Shown piece by piece: positions 10,440 through 20,195 of a stretch of 64,000 nt of DNA. Numbering within the stretch: the stretch's first letter is position 1; every line of letters starts with the position of its first letter. The notes below the pieces were generated by a model. That model ran no database searches and was not told the DNA's origin. It worked only from the letters and a program-made list of their open reading frames with translations. Source of the stretch: Capra hircus (taxonomy: Eukaryota; Chordata; Mammalia; Artiodactyla; Bovidae); assembly GCF_001704415.2 (NCBI RefSeq), contig NC_030822.1, forward strand, positions 50,895,345 to 50,959,344, written 5' to 3'. The position numbers and the translations under genes are program-made.

Positions 10440-10740
10440 TTATGCATTTACAAAATAAATAAATGCATAATAATTAAACCGCTTCTCTGAATGACTATTT
10501 ATAACAGCTCTACCTGTAATAACCCCAAACTGGAAACAACTAAAATGTCTCTCCATAGGTGGATGATTAAGCAAATAGGTACATCCACAGCAAGAAATAT
10601 GACTCAGCAAAAATAAAGGGCAAACTATTGATTCATACAACAACTTCGATGGATCCTGAGGGCAATACACTGAGTGAAAAAAATTTAACCTCAAAGGTCA
10701 TCTACTCATGATTCCATTTACATAAAAGTAGAAAAGTTAG
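10440..10740 (+). mobile_element. L1M 3' region, left part
   Basis: Old L1 3' sequence (AGGTGGATGATTAAGCAAAT, TTCGATGGATCCTGAGGGCA, TACTCATGATTCCATTTACA). It is interrupted by BovB immediately after AAAAGTTAG and resumes at 11190. Confidence 0.8.
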
Positions 10741-11189
10741 GCAAAGCCATGGTTTTTCCAGTAGTCATGAGCGGATGTGACAGCTGGACCCTAAAGAAGG
10801 CAGAACACTGAAGAACTGATGCTTTTAAACTGTGGTTCTGGAGAAGACTCTGGAGAGTCCTTGACTGCAAGGGGATCAAACTTGTCAGTCTTAAAGGAAA
10901 TCAACTCTGAATATTCATTGAAAAGACTGTTGCTGAAGCTGAAGTTTCAATAGTTTGGCTACCTGATGCGAAGAGCCAATTCATTGGTAAAGACTGAAGC
11001 TGGGAAAGATTGCAGGCAAAAGGGAAAGGGGGTGGCAGAGGATGTGATGGTTAGATAGCATCACTGACTCGATGGACATGAGTTTGAGCAAGCTCTGGGA
11101 GATGGTGAAGGACAAGGAAACTGGTGTGCTGCAGCCCATGGGGTTGCAAAGATTCAGACACAACTTAGCAACTGAACCACCACAATAAC
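10741..11189 (+). mobile_element. BovB LINE, 5'-truncated, in L1M
   Basis: Sense BovB 3' 450 bp. It is flanked by the 9-bp direct repeat AAAAGTTAG at 10732-10740 and 11190-11198, a clean target-site duplication. The frame is broken, for example by a stop in the LKLQYFG block. Confidence 0.92.
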
Positions 11190-11515
11190 AAAAGTTAGAA
11201 ATAGAGAACAGATTAGCAGTTATCAAAGATTAGGACTGGTAGGAAGAAGGAACATGGATGTGACTATAAAGTAGCAGCGAGATCTTTGTGGTAATGAAAT
11301 GGTTTTTTTCCTAACTGCAGTAAGAGTTACACACATCTACATATATCTTAACAGACTTGATATTTTGATATCCTGGTTTTGATATTGTACTGTAATAACA
11401 TAAGATATAGCCATTGCAGAAACCTGGGTTAAAGTTACATGGCACCCCTCTGTATTATCTTTGTGACTTTCTGTGAATCTATAGTTATTTCAAAATAAAA
11501 AGTTATAACATTTTT
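11190..11515 (+). mobile_element. L1M 3' UTR, right part
   Basis: Continues the L1 begun at 10440: AGAGAACAGATTAGCAGTTA, AAATGGTTTTTTTCCTAACT, and a terminal TCAAAATAAAAAGTTATAA tail. Confidence 0.75.
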
Positions 11516-11639
11516 AAACCTGTTCTCTGACAGGTTTCTCTTTCTACTGTCTAATTGAGAGTGTGTATATTTCACAGCGTTTCACATGTCTTAATGCCTT
11601 ACGATTTCAAAATATACACAGATTAAATTACATAATTTC

Positions 11640-11765
11640 AAAATGATAGCAATTCCATGATGTAGCTGTCCTTACAGCCATTTTACAGACAAGGAAACCA
11701 AGGCTCAGTGCTTGTTTAAGGGGCACACAGCTGGTATGGGGCAAAACTAGAACTCCAACTTGACT
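11640..11765 (-). mobile_element. MIR SINE remnant
   Basis: Antisense core CCATTTTACAGACAAGGAAA, CCAAGGCTCAGTGC, then GGGCACACAGCTGG. Confidence 0.7.
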
Positions 11766-12029
11766 CAATAAAATTTCTATAGGTCTGTCTTCTAGGCTGC
11801 AAAAAAAGGGAATTTGAAAAAAATGGCCTCTGAAAGTGTATCAGTTATAACACCTTTTACCTAGGACAGCCGTAATTTTTGTGCTCTAGTGTTCCTAATT
11901 CTAAGCCAGCCTGCATTAGGGTCTAGAAATGTAGGGACTGGACTGCCGGCCTGTGACTGGACCTATAGAGGAGCTGCAACCATCAGAGGGGTCAGCTGGT
12001 GACATCTAAACAGAGGTATTAGACTCTTT

Positions 12030-12306
12030 GGAGAAGGCGATGGCACCCCACTCCAGTACTCTTGCCTGGAAAATCCCATGGACGGAGGAGCCTGGTAGGC
12101 TGCAGTCCATGGGGTTGCTAAGAGTCGGACACAACTGAGCGACTTCACTTTCACTTTTCACTTCTCTGCATTGGAGAAGGAACTGGCAACCCACTCCAGT
12201 GTTCTTGCCTGGAGAATCCCAGGGACGGGGGAGCCTGGTGGGCCGCCGTCTATGGGGTCGCACAGAGTCAGATACGACTGAAGCGACTTAGCAGCAGCAG
12301 CAGCAG
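12030..12306 (+). mobile_element. BOV-A2 SINE, full dimer
   Basis: Two Bov-A units in tandem. The first starts GGAGAAGGCGATGGCACC, the second GGAGAAGGAACTGGCAACCC, joined by the CACTTTTCAC linker and ending in an (AGC)n tail. The element lies about 200 bp downstream of the GRIK4 exon at 12505-12558, antisense to the gene. Confidence 0.95.
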
Positions 12307-12504
12307 GCTAAGAACTGCTAGGACAAGAGTCCCAGGGCTCCTGGGTTCCCGTGTTTCTCAAATGTCCCGCTTCTCTGGCTGGTGTCTGCTCCTCTGGTCC
12401 ATTTCCCCTACTGCCCATCTCCAGGGTTTCATTCCGTCACACCCCGTTGACCCTAATTAATGATACTCTCTATGCCAAAGAGGTGAGCTATGAAAATGTC
12501 TTAC

Positions 12505-12558
12505 CAGATTAGTGAAGATGTATGTGTAATAGGCTGACACCATCCCTAGTTCCGCTGC
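12505..12558 (-). CDS. GRIK4: GRIK4 internal exon (amino-terminal domain, 54 nt)
   Basis: This short exon encodes AAELGMVSAYYTYIFTNL, 18 complete codons in phase 0 at both ends, matching the KA1/GluK5 kainate receptor protein immediately after the segment encoded at 16940-17118. The residues belong to the extracellular amino-terminal domain, which governs subunit assembly in the synaptic and extrasynaptic receptor complexes that KA1 forms with GluK1-3. The acceptor is TTTGCAG (AG at 12559-12560) after a pyrimidine-rich tract, and the donor is GTAAGA at 12499-12504. The paralogue GRIK5 differs at several of these positions as I remember it, which favours GRIK4. Because 54 is a multiple of three, skipping the exon would keep the frame and remove 18 residues. 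Confidence 0.96.
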
Positions 12559-12924
12559 CTGCAAAGGGAAGAGAAGGAGATTAGAGTGGAAAATGAAAAC
12601 CCACTGGAGGTCTCCGGGAGGGTTCGGGAGGGCTCCAAGTGTCTGTCCCTGGTCTGGCTCCCCACCGGCAGAGCAGAACATCTTGACTGATTGATTCTTA
12701 CACCACCCTCAACCTTGAAGGATGGAGCACAGAAACCCTTGCTGCTAGAGTAGGGTCTCTCTCCCTCCAGCCCACACCCCCACCCCTGCAGTGACACTCA
12801 TGGTAGCTGATATTCTCATGTGTACACATTCCCATGGATATAACTGGGGATTATGGAAACCAAAGTGACTTTCTGGGAAATGAAACAAATAACAGAAGAC
12901 TGTAATAATTATTTCCACAACCAT

Positions 12925-13135
12925 TAACAATACCAATGGCTAACACTCACTGTTTAGTCCACACCAAGCACCGGACAGCATTTGGCTTGGGTTCACCTGA
13001 TGAGGCAGCACTATTACTTGTCCACCACCCGCCCTTTGACAGCTGAGGAAACTGAAGCACCAAAGGCTGTGTAGCTTGTCCAGAAGATCACACATCTCAT
13101 ACATGGAAAAGATGAAATTAAAGCCAGGCAGCCTA
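12925..13135 (-). mobile_element. MIR SINE remnant
   Basis: Antisense pattern with TTTGACAGCTGAGGAAACTG, AGCACCAAAGGCTGTGTAGC and CCAGAAGATCACACATC. Confidence 0.65.
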
Positions 13136-13805
13136 ACACTCCCCTTGGAGAACTATGATATTGATGGAATTACTGACACACTTCTCTTAGGGGCCAAGGC
13201 ATGGACAGGAAAGTGGTGGCTTATAGGCAATTCCCAAATTAACTCCACCCTCGTCACGGTGGGAGTGAATATGCCTCATAGGCATATTCTTCAATCTGCG
13301 GTAATGCTGGAAAGAGGTGAATCGTTTGCAAACTGCGGTCTAGTCAGCAGTGAGGAGCAAGTTGCTTGTGATGTGCCCTTGGTGACGGTGCACCAGGGAG
13401 TCTCAGCCCACGGTTGGGAGCTGCTAGTTCAGATGGGCCTCCTTTTGTCTGATCTTTGCAGCATCATAAATACCTCTTTAAGCAACCTTCCGTGCCATGT
13501 GCCTGGCTTGGAGAGTGACAGGTGCTAGAGAAGCCGACAAGGAGATCATGGAAATAATGAGCCCGGCTCTCCCCAGGGCCCTCATCCCTCCTGATAGTCG
13601 GTTAGATCTTCATCACGTAGCCTGCAGCCCTGGGCCACTAGGAAACCACTTTTGTCACGACTGTTGAGGTGCATGGGGGTGGGGAGCGGTAAACAAAGCC
13701 AGGGATGACTGCCTTCTCCCTTTATATCTTGTTTATCTCCCCAGGGATTCCAATAACTGTGCAAGCATTCTCACAGGCTCCTTGAAGGACAGGCTGGGGT
13801 AATTA

Positions 13806-13886
13806 TTAGGTTGGTTGGCTGAAAATTTCATTCACGTTTTCCAAGTTACAGAATAACCCAGACAAACTTTTTGGCCAGCCCAATAT
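13806..13886 (+). mobile_element. Mariner-type miniature element (about 80 bp)
   Basis: A compact palindrome-like element with ends ATTAGGTTGGTTGGCTGAAA and AACTTTTTGGCCAGCCCAAT, which are degraded complements of each other. It resembles the short mariner-derived elements of cetartiodactyls and their MADE1-like counterparts, and is bounded by TA. Confidence 0.75.
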
Positions 13887-14679
13887 ATCATCACCATCCC
13901 TATAAGAAATTGAGGCAACTGGGACAAGATTACAAGGGGTCGTGATAGAGCTCAAGGCCTCTCCTTCCTCTAGCAAAGCTACAGTGATGCCTCCACTTCT
14001 GGGGAGGGGGGCATGGTGCTCACCTCCACCTCTTCACCCACCTCCCAAATTATCCATATAATAATGCCCTTGCCTCTCACCACTGCCTAGCCTGATGAGA
14101 GTCCCCTGGTTCCAGGGATGCGCTGGGGGCAGGGGGCTGAGACAGGGCACTGCTGGATGGTTAAAACCTACTTTGTGAAATCTGCTGTCCTAAAGATAAA
14201 ACACAAGAGATCCTTGGTTTTTAAGACCTGAATTCTGGGTAAACATGGAATTTGTTGCTGGAACAGCCGCTCAATAAAATAGGGGATTACTCTGAAAATC
14301 CTCCTGAAATCAAGAGACAGTGGAGTGCTGCCAAGCTCCGAGGCCAGGCTCACGAGTGCACAGCGAGACTCCCAGAAGCTCCGGGCGCCCTCTGATTGCA
14401 CTGCTTCTCACGCTGAGTCTATCTTCCCTCAAGGCTGGGTGGTAACCTCACGAAGGAGGAGCCTGGCACTTCAGGGAAGCATGCAGATTGAGTCCAGGAT
14501 GGATACAAGGTCAGCCTGCTGGGGCTTCTAGGAGTTCAAATGGGGACAAGCTTTCCCAAAACCTCGCTGCTCATTGATGAGTTTGGTTCCAAGGTTACAT
14601 GGGCTGGGGCTGATCAATGACTTAAGGAAAGACTGCCACTGGCCACCCAGCAGAACCATTTGCTAATAATAGTCATTAC

Positions 14680-15345
14680 AAGGGAAATTTCCTTCAAATG
14701 CACAGCCATAAAAAAGAAATTAAAAGCGTTTTTAATGAGAATACCCAGGACTGGCAAGGGTGCTATAAGACACCTATACGCCACTGGTGGGAGTGTGAAT
14801 CCTTAAAGGCTTTCTAAAAAGGCAAGCTGGCAAATCATATCAAAATCCTTAAAAGCATGCATACCTTTAACTCAGTAACTCCACTCCTAGAAATTTATGC
14901 TCTGAAAATATTCATGAATGAGCATAAAGATTTATGTAAAAAGATGTGCATTCCAGCATTATTTATTACAGCGAGGATCGAAAACAACCTGTATCTCCAA
15001 CAATAAAGAGATGGTTAAATAAATTATGGTACATCCATATGATAAGAAATGACGCAGCCATTAAAATATTTGTAGAAAAATATGTCATGACATGAGAAAA
15101 AAATGCATGCCATATAATTAAGTGGAAAAAAAAATAAAAGCGGTTCCAGAAGAGTATGTTCAGGGTGTAATAATTTTGAAAAAGGAAAAAAAAAATGTAT
15201 CTCTAAGGGCAGAAAGACTAGATATCAAAACTTTATAGTGGTTCTCTCTCAGTGATGGAATTGTGAATGATTTTTATTTTTTTCCTATGGGTTTTTCTGT
15301 ACCTTCCGAGATTTCAACAATGAACTAAGACATATTTTTTAAAAG
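14680..15345 (+). mobile_element. Old L1-like 3' region
   Basis: Sense L1-type landmarks: GCCACTGGTGGGAGTGTGAA, CTCAGTAACTCCACTCCTAG, CAATAAAGAGATGGTTAAAT, ATGGTACATCCATATGAT, followed by an A-rich 3' UTR. Confidence 0.7.
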
Positions 15346-16939
15346 GGAGGGAGGCAGCCACATAAGCTGGGAGCCCGGAAATATTCCTGGGCAAGGGCTG
15401 ACCTCAAAAGGCTTCCACTTGGGGGCTGTCCAGGCAGAAATCAGCTACTGCAGGGGAAACATATGTTCTGATCTGCCCTTGGCAGGGGGACTAAGGGACC
15501 TCTATCTTGCTCCCTGCTCCTCAGTCCTCCCCACCCTCCTGAGAACGCCTCAGCCTGCATCTCTCATGCCCTGAAGCTCTTCCATCCTCAGTGATTTCCT
15601 TGATCACAGCTTCGGACACAAGAGAAGAAAGAGAAAGAAAAATTGTGTGTTGGAGTGTGTGTCTGTGAGTTGGGTATACCCACATAGACAGACGTGGGTT
15701 TGGAGCTGCAGAAAATTACTATAGCAACAGGCTGAAGGGACGGCCTTCAGTACTCAGAGAAATTTCATTCAAATCTCTTATTAATTCTGAGACTAAACTA
15801 GCTGGGGTGGGGAGGTGAGGAGACAGCGAGGGAGGGAGAGGAAGAGAGAATCATCCTGTGTCTGCTGGGCTCCTTGCGGCCCTGCTGAGGTTAATGAGGA
15901 ACCTCACTCTCTCAGTGGAAGACGGCGGGCTGCACTTAAATGTGCAATTAAAATGGCACTAGAGGAGGCCATGAGCCCAGAGAGGCTGGGGGAGCTGCTG
16001 GAGCCAGGGCGGAACCTGGCAGGGTCCGCTCTGTCTGGAGTTGCTTGCTTAGCCCAGACACCAGCCCGGGACACAGTCCCAGTGGTCCCAAGGATGCCCA
16101 GGCGATCAAAGCTGTTTGTCCAGCGTGGACCCCCAGGCACTGCCTTTTCTCCCTCTGTCTCTGTCTCTGTGTGTGTCTCTGTCTCTCTCTCTTGGACCGG
16201 CCTCACCCAGAGAGTTCTAGTTTCCATGTGCATACATTGATTCCGGGGCTGATTTCTGTGTCCCCAGGAGGGGGTGGAGAGCGGGGGAGAAGTGGACTGA
16301 TTTCCTGTGAAGAGAACTGAGGCAGGCTCTGCTCTGCTCCTCCCAGGGCTGGCCTTAGACAATGTTGCTCACCTCTCAGACCCTCAGTTTCTTCCGCTGC
16401 TGGGGGACGCTATCATGTCCACCTCCTGTGGCCATGGAGAGGATTACATTGAAAAATGACATGCCAGCACTTGGTAAACGATAGAACACGTGTGAAGACT
16501 CCACACAGGGCTGGTATTCAGTAATACACACGGATGAGACAGCCCCGGCTGTGAGAATAGGGAGATACCTCTACTCGGTTCGGCAAATAGCCTCAGCCCC
16601 GAGTAGCCCACCCCACCACCCTTGCCCCTCCTAGGAACCCCTGGACCACAGAGCCCCTGGCAGATCTAGGTGTGGCCGGTGTCTCGGCCGGTGGCTGCCC
16701 TGTTGCACCGAGAGTTAAACGTCTCTGTGACGTAGCATCATCCTACTTTTTCCTCTTAGCTTTCAGAAGCTGTTCACTGTGAAGCACACTGTAGGGGTCA
16801 GAGGTCCAGCCCAGGGCTCCTTCAACCTCGGCCCACGGGGGACACCCAAGGCAAGAAGGGAGCAGAGTGCCAGTTCAGAGGCAGAGGGAGGGAGGGGGAT
16901 GCTCGGCGCCCACCAGCACCCACCCGGCCCGGCGCCCAC

Positions 16940-17118
16940 CTTCAGGAGGATGGTGTGGGACATGGAGGCGTTGGCATGTATGATGATGGTGGCGGTCTTG
17001 TCGTCCCGGATCTCCTTGAGGAGTGGGGTGGGGTCCCTGGCGTCATCCAGCATCCGGACCGAAAGGGTGTCCTTGGAGATAAGGAATTGCCGGAGGAGCT
17101 TCTCTAGGTTTAAAAGGC
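16940..17118 (-). CDS. GRIK4: GRIK4 internal exon (amino-terminal domain, 179 nt)
   Basis: The exon completes a split Cys codon (T from the previous exon plus GC here) and then gives 59 codons, from LLNLEKLLRQFLISKDTLSV through RMLDDARDPTPLLKEIRDDK to ASMSHTILLK. The KTATIIIHANAS stretch holds an N-A-S glycosylation sequon. Length and sequence match the KA1 amino-terminal domain. The Ala in DDARDP is Thr in the human protein as I recall it. The acceptor is CCCTCCAG (AG at 17119-17120). The donor is GTGGGC at 16934-16939, weaker than GTAAGT or GTGAGT but canonical GT. The frame enters in phase 1 and leaves in phase 0, joining the 54-nt exon exactly. Reading the frame past the donor gives VGAGPGGCWW, which is intron. 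Confidence 0.97.
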
Positions 17119-18060
17119 CTGGAGGGGAAGAGAGGATGAAGACCCTGAGGGTCCACGGTGCTGTCTCGGGAGATACGGGAGCCAGAGCCAGAAAACTTGG
17201 GAGGGAGGCAGGGTCCTGGGTCTGGCATCAGGAGGTTAGGCCAGAGCATTGCGCATGATGAGCCCTCATAAATGTTACATTCAGCTTTTATTTCCATGGT
17301 GGAGGTCAGGGAGCAGTTCCCTCCAAGTCACAAAGCCCGAAAACAGATCTAGCAAAATGCTTTGAACTCCTCAGAGCACAGGGGCTACTCTGAGACAAGG
17401 TATTGTTATGATTATGAAAGAACAGGTTTTGAACTGCACCCCAGCAGGCAGTCAGGTGGCCCCAGAACAACTGGGGATCCTGAGCTAAGGACTCTGCCAG
17501 GCCCTTGCTATTCACTGCCAAGCACGTGGGAGAAGGGATTCCAGATAGATGTCACCAAGACACATGGGTCTTAAACATCTCTGAAAAGGCAGGCCAGGAA
17601 GAGGGTGTGTGCATGGGTGGGGGTCTCCTGGGAAGACAGTGGTCTCAATTCCAATGGAAAGAGACCTAGAGGCATTTGCTCCCCAAAGCCAATCAATGAC
17701 AAGAGTAACATTCATTGAATTCTTATTGCATTCCAGGTAATGGGCTAAACATTTTAACGGCTCATCTCGTTTAAGTCCTCCCAAGATCGTACAAAGTATT
17801 CCAATCCCATAGCACAGAGGCGAGCAGGAGGCAGGAGAGAAGGAACTCTCCCAGACACTGTCACCACACATGGTGGATGGCCCGGGGAGGGATGCTCTCT
17901 AACCAGTCAAAGAGCCTGGTGCTGCACTGGTTAAAGGAATATTAAATGCAGGGAGGTCATGAATATGACCCCAAAGAAGCCTTTTTCCTGTGCAGGTTAA
18001 ACCCCTTCCGGATCCTTGAGGACCAACAGGTAAGATGAGGGGGCATCTGAAAAGCATTGT

Positions 18061-18281
18061 AAGGACTTCCTTGGTGGTCCAGTGGCTAAGATTCCACACT
18101 CCCAATGCAGGGGGCCCGGGTTCCCTCCCTGGTTGGAGAACTAGGTCTCACTTGCTGCAATTAAGGATTTGCAAGCTGCAACCAAAGGTCCTGCATGCTG
18201 CAACAAGGATCAGAGATCCCCAGTGCCACAACGAAGACCCAGCACAGCCAAGTAAATAAATATAAAAAAAAAAAAAAAAAG
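18061..18281 (+). mobile_element. CHR-type SINE with A-tail and target-site duplication
   Basis: Sense copy starting AAGGACTTCCTTGGTGGTCC and ending in a pure A tract. It is flanked by the 10-bp direct repeat AAAGCATTGT at 18051-18060 and 18282-18291. The pure tail and exact duplication suggest a fairly recent insertion. Confidence 0.93.
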
Positions 18282-18869
18282 AAAGCATTGTTTCACCTTC
18301 CTCGTTTTGTAGAGAAATGACAGGATGTGCCCAGGAAAAGAGCTAGGACCAGAATTCCCATTTCCTCGTCTCCATCCCATCCTCTTCCCCTGAGTCCAGA
18401 CTTCCTCTTAGGATAAAACCCACCAGGAGGAGCAGGCACAGAACCCAGGGAGGCTTGGTTCGTGTGTCTCAAGGATCAGGGGTGAAGCCTTGGTGTGCTT
18501 TGTGACCAAGGAAGAAGGAGCAGGGTGGAGGGAACTAGGGAGCAGGGTGGGCCTGGGGTGACGGAGACGGAGTCCTGGAAGGTGGGGCCAATCCCTAACT
18601 CCCACCCCCACCCCGGGTCCTGAAAAGGTGGTCCAAGGAACTATGGGTTGCGGTAGGGCTGGAGAAGCCACTGGAGGGCCTGTCCTTCACAAAGAGGTTT
18701 CAGAAACGCAGGCTGTGCAAGCCCAGAGTTGAGCTGGTTTTTCTTTCCTTTCCAAACAGGCCTCAGTGGAGGCTTGTTAGACCCCCTGCTGCTGTCTGTG
18801 CCCCTCACGGCTCCACACCACCACCCCTATCCAGAAGGGCACCGAAACTGCTGGGGCTCTTCCTGCCAA

Positions 18870-19035
18870 CTTTGATGCAGATCTGGATTCAAGCTCAGGG
18901 TCAACTGTCGCTAGCTGTGTGACCTTGAGAACCATCTAACCTCTTCAAGTCTCAATCTTCATCTGTAAAATGGGCATAACAGGTGAGAACTCACTGAGAT
19001 CCTATGTGAAAGCAGGCTGGGAGCTGGCAGGCATG
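18870..19035 (+). mobile_element. MIR SINE remnant
   Basis: Sense MIR: GCTAGCTGTGTGACCTTGAG, ACCTCTTCAAGTCTCAATCT, TTCATCTGTAAAATGGGCAT. Confidence 0.85.
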
Positions 19036-19280
19036 GAATCAACATTGCTTCTCCTGTATCTACTCATTCCCATAAGAACAAAGGTCAGGAATGGCAGCTT
19101 AGTGAGGAGGAAGAAGAGGGAGGAAGGTACTCGTCTGTTCATCCAACACTCACTGTCCCGGTGCCAGGCACTGGGCTGACAAGACACCAGCAGAGAAGAC
19201 GGGTCAGGTACAGACCCTGCCCTGCAGGGTCCCAGAGGCCAGGAGCCTGCAGCTCAGTGTGTGCACGCACGTTCAGTCGC

Positions 19281-19420
19281 TTGCTGCCGCTGCTGCTGCT
19301 AAGTCGCGTCAGTCGTGTCCAACTCCGTGCGACCCCATGGATGGCAGCCCACCAGGCTCCCCCATCCCTGGGATTCTCCAGGCAAGAGCACTGGAGTGGG
19401 GTGCCAGTGCCTTCTCTGTT
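19281..19420 (-). mobile_element. BOV-A2 SINE unit
   Basis: An antisense single Bov-A unit starting at its AGC-repeat tail (TGCTGCCGCTGCTGCTGCTA) and ending GTGGGGTGCCAGTGCCTTCT. It is the first of four same-orientation units packed within 700 bp. Confidence 0.9.
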
Positions 19421-19644
19421 CAGTCGCTTAATTGTGTCCAACTCTTTGCAGTCCAGCTCTACCCTATGGACCACGGCCTGCCAGGTTCCTCTGTCCATGC
19501 AATTCTCTAGGCAAGAACACTGGAGTAGGTGGGCACCCCCTTCTTCAGGGGATCTTCCCGACCCAGGGATCGAACCCACACCTTTTATGTCTCTTGCATT
19601 GGCAGGTGGGTTCTTTATCACTAGTGCCACCTTGGGAAGCCCAG
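19421..19644 (-). mobile_element. Bov-tA SINE
   Basis: Antisense body (GTTCAGTCGCTTAATTGTGT) followed by the tRNA-derived head ending at a degraded CACCTTGGGAAGCCC. It directly abuts the BOV-A2 unit on its left. Confidence 0.92.
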
Positions 19645-19654
19645 GTAAGTGTAT

Positions 19655-19744
19655 GCTGCTGCTGCTAAGTCACTTCAGTCGTGTCCGACTCTGTGCGACC
19701 CCACCAGGCTCTCCCATCCCTGGGATTCTCCAGGCAAGAACACT
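19655..19744 (-). mobile_element. BOV-A2 SINE fragment
   Basis: Short antisense unit TGCTGCTGCTGCTAAGTCAC to CAGGCAAGAACACT. An internal piece is missing (GTGCGACCCC joins directly to ACCAGGCTC). Confidence 0.88.
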
Positions 19745-19753
19745 AAGTGTATG

Positions 19754-19967
19754 AAAGTGAAAGTGAAGTCGCTCAGTCATGTCTGACTCTTTGTGACCCT
19801 GTGGACTGTAGCCCACCAGGCTCCTCCATCCATGGGATTCTCCAGGCAAGAATACTGGAGTGGGTTGCCATTTCCTTCTCCAGGGGATCTTCCCGACCCA
19901 GGGATCAAACCCAGGCCTCCCTCATTGCAGGCAGACACTTTAACCTCTGAGCCACCAGGGAAGCCCA
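19754..19967 (-). mobile_element. Bov-tA SINE, near consensus
   Basis: A full-length antisense copy from GAAAGTGAAAGTGAAGTCGC to GAGCCACCAGGGAAGCCC. It is the most consensus-like Bov-tA in this cluster. Confidence 0.95.
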
Positions 19968-19989
19968 TAGCAAAGTTCAAATCACAGCC

Positions 19990-20195
19990 CCAGGACTGTG
20001 TATAAAATAGATAACAAGGACCTACAGTCCAGAACAGGCAGCTCCACTCCACACTCTATGACGGCCTATATGGGAAAAGAATCTACCAAAAGAGTGAACA
20101 TATGTATACGTACATCTGATCCACTTTGCTGTACCCATGAAACTAACACAACTTTGGAAATCAACAATATTCCAATAAAAACTTTTTAAAAGCCC
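19990..20195 (+). mobile_element. Ruminant/cetartiodactyl L1 3' end
   Basis: Sense L1 tail: AAAATAGATAACAAGGACCT, CATATGTATACGTACATCTG, TTTGCTGTACCCATGAAACT, CCAATAAAAACTTTTTAAAA. Related tails occur at 50595-50880 and 61367-61546. Confidence 0.85.

Larger units (their letters stand above)
1..12504 (-). other. GRIK4: GRIK4 intron downstream of exon 12505-12558 (partial)
   Basis: This is the sequence 3' of the last GRIK4 exon found here. I looked on the minus strand for the next expected amino-terminal-domain segment (beginning EFSLQRMDSL in the human protein, recalled from memory) and did not see it, so the intron probably continues past position 1. Apart from the repeats listed separately, 850-1480, 1800-3520 and 8350-9470 show no recognisable gene, RNA or repeat beyond short SINE pieces. 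Confidence 0.7.
12559..16939 (-). other. GRIK4: GRIK4 intron, 4.4 kb
   Basis: Intron between the 179-nt and 54-nt exons. It contains MIR (12925-13135), a mariner miniature element (13806-13886) and old L1-like sequence (14680-15345). The stretches 13140-13800, 13890-14680 and 15350-16930 show no recognisable repeat or gene. 15600-16310 is purine- and pyrimidine-rich with overlapping open frames on both strands that resemble no protein I know. Confidence 0.85.

Noticed and set aside
13076..13528. 150-codon plus-strand open frame
   Set aside because: It starts inside a MIR remnant, has no recognisable domain, and lies within a GRIK4 intron. I judged it chance.
15815..16362. Overlapping open frames of about 140-150 codons on both strands
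   Set aside because: They are mutually overlapping, Ser/Thr/Glu-rich from CT/AG-rich DNA, and match nothing I recognise.
17043..17297. Minus-strand and plus-strand open frames overlapping the GRIK4 exon 16940-17118
   Set aside because: They are other-frame shadows of the exon. Only the frame giving RMLDDARDPT is the receptor.
19161..19754. 197-codon plus-strand open frame
   Set aside because: It is entirely translation of antisense BOV-A2 and Bov-tA SINEs.
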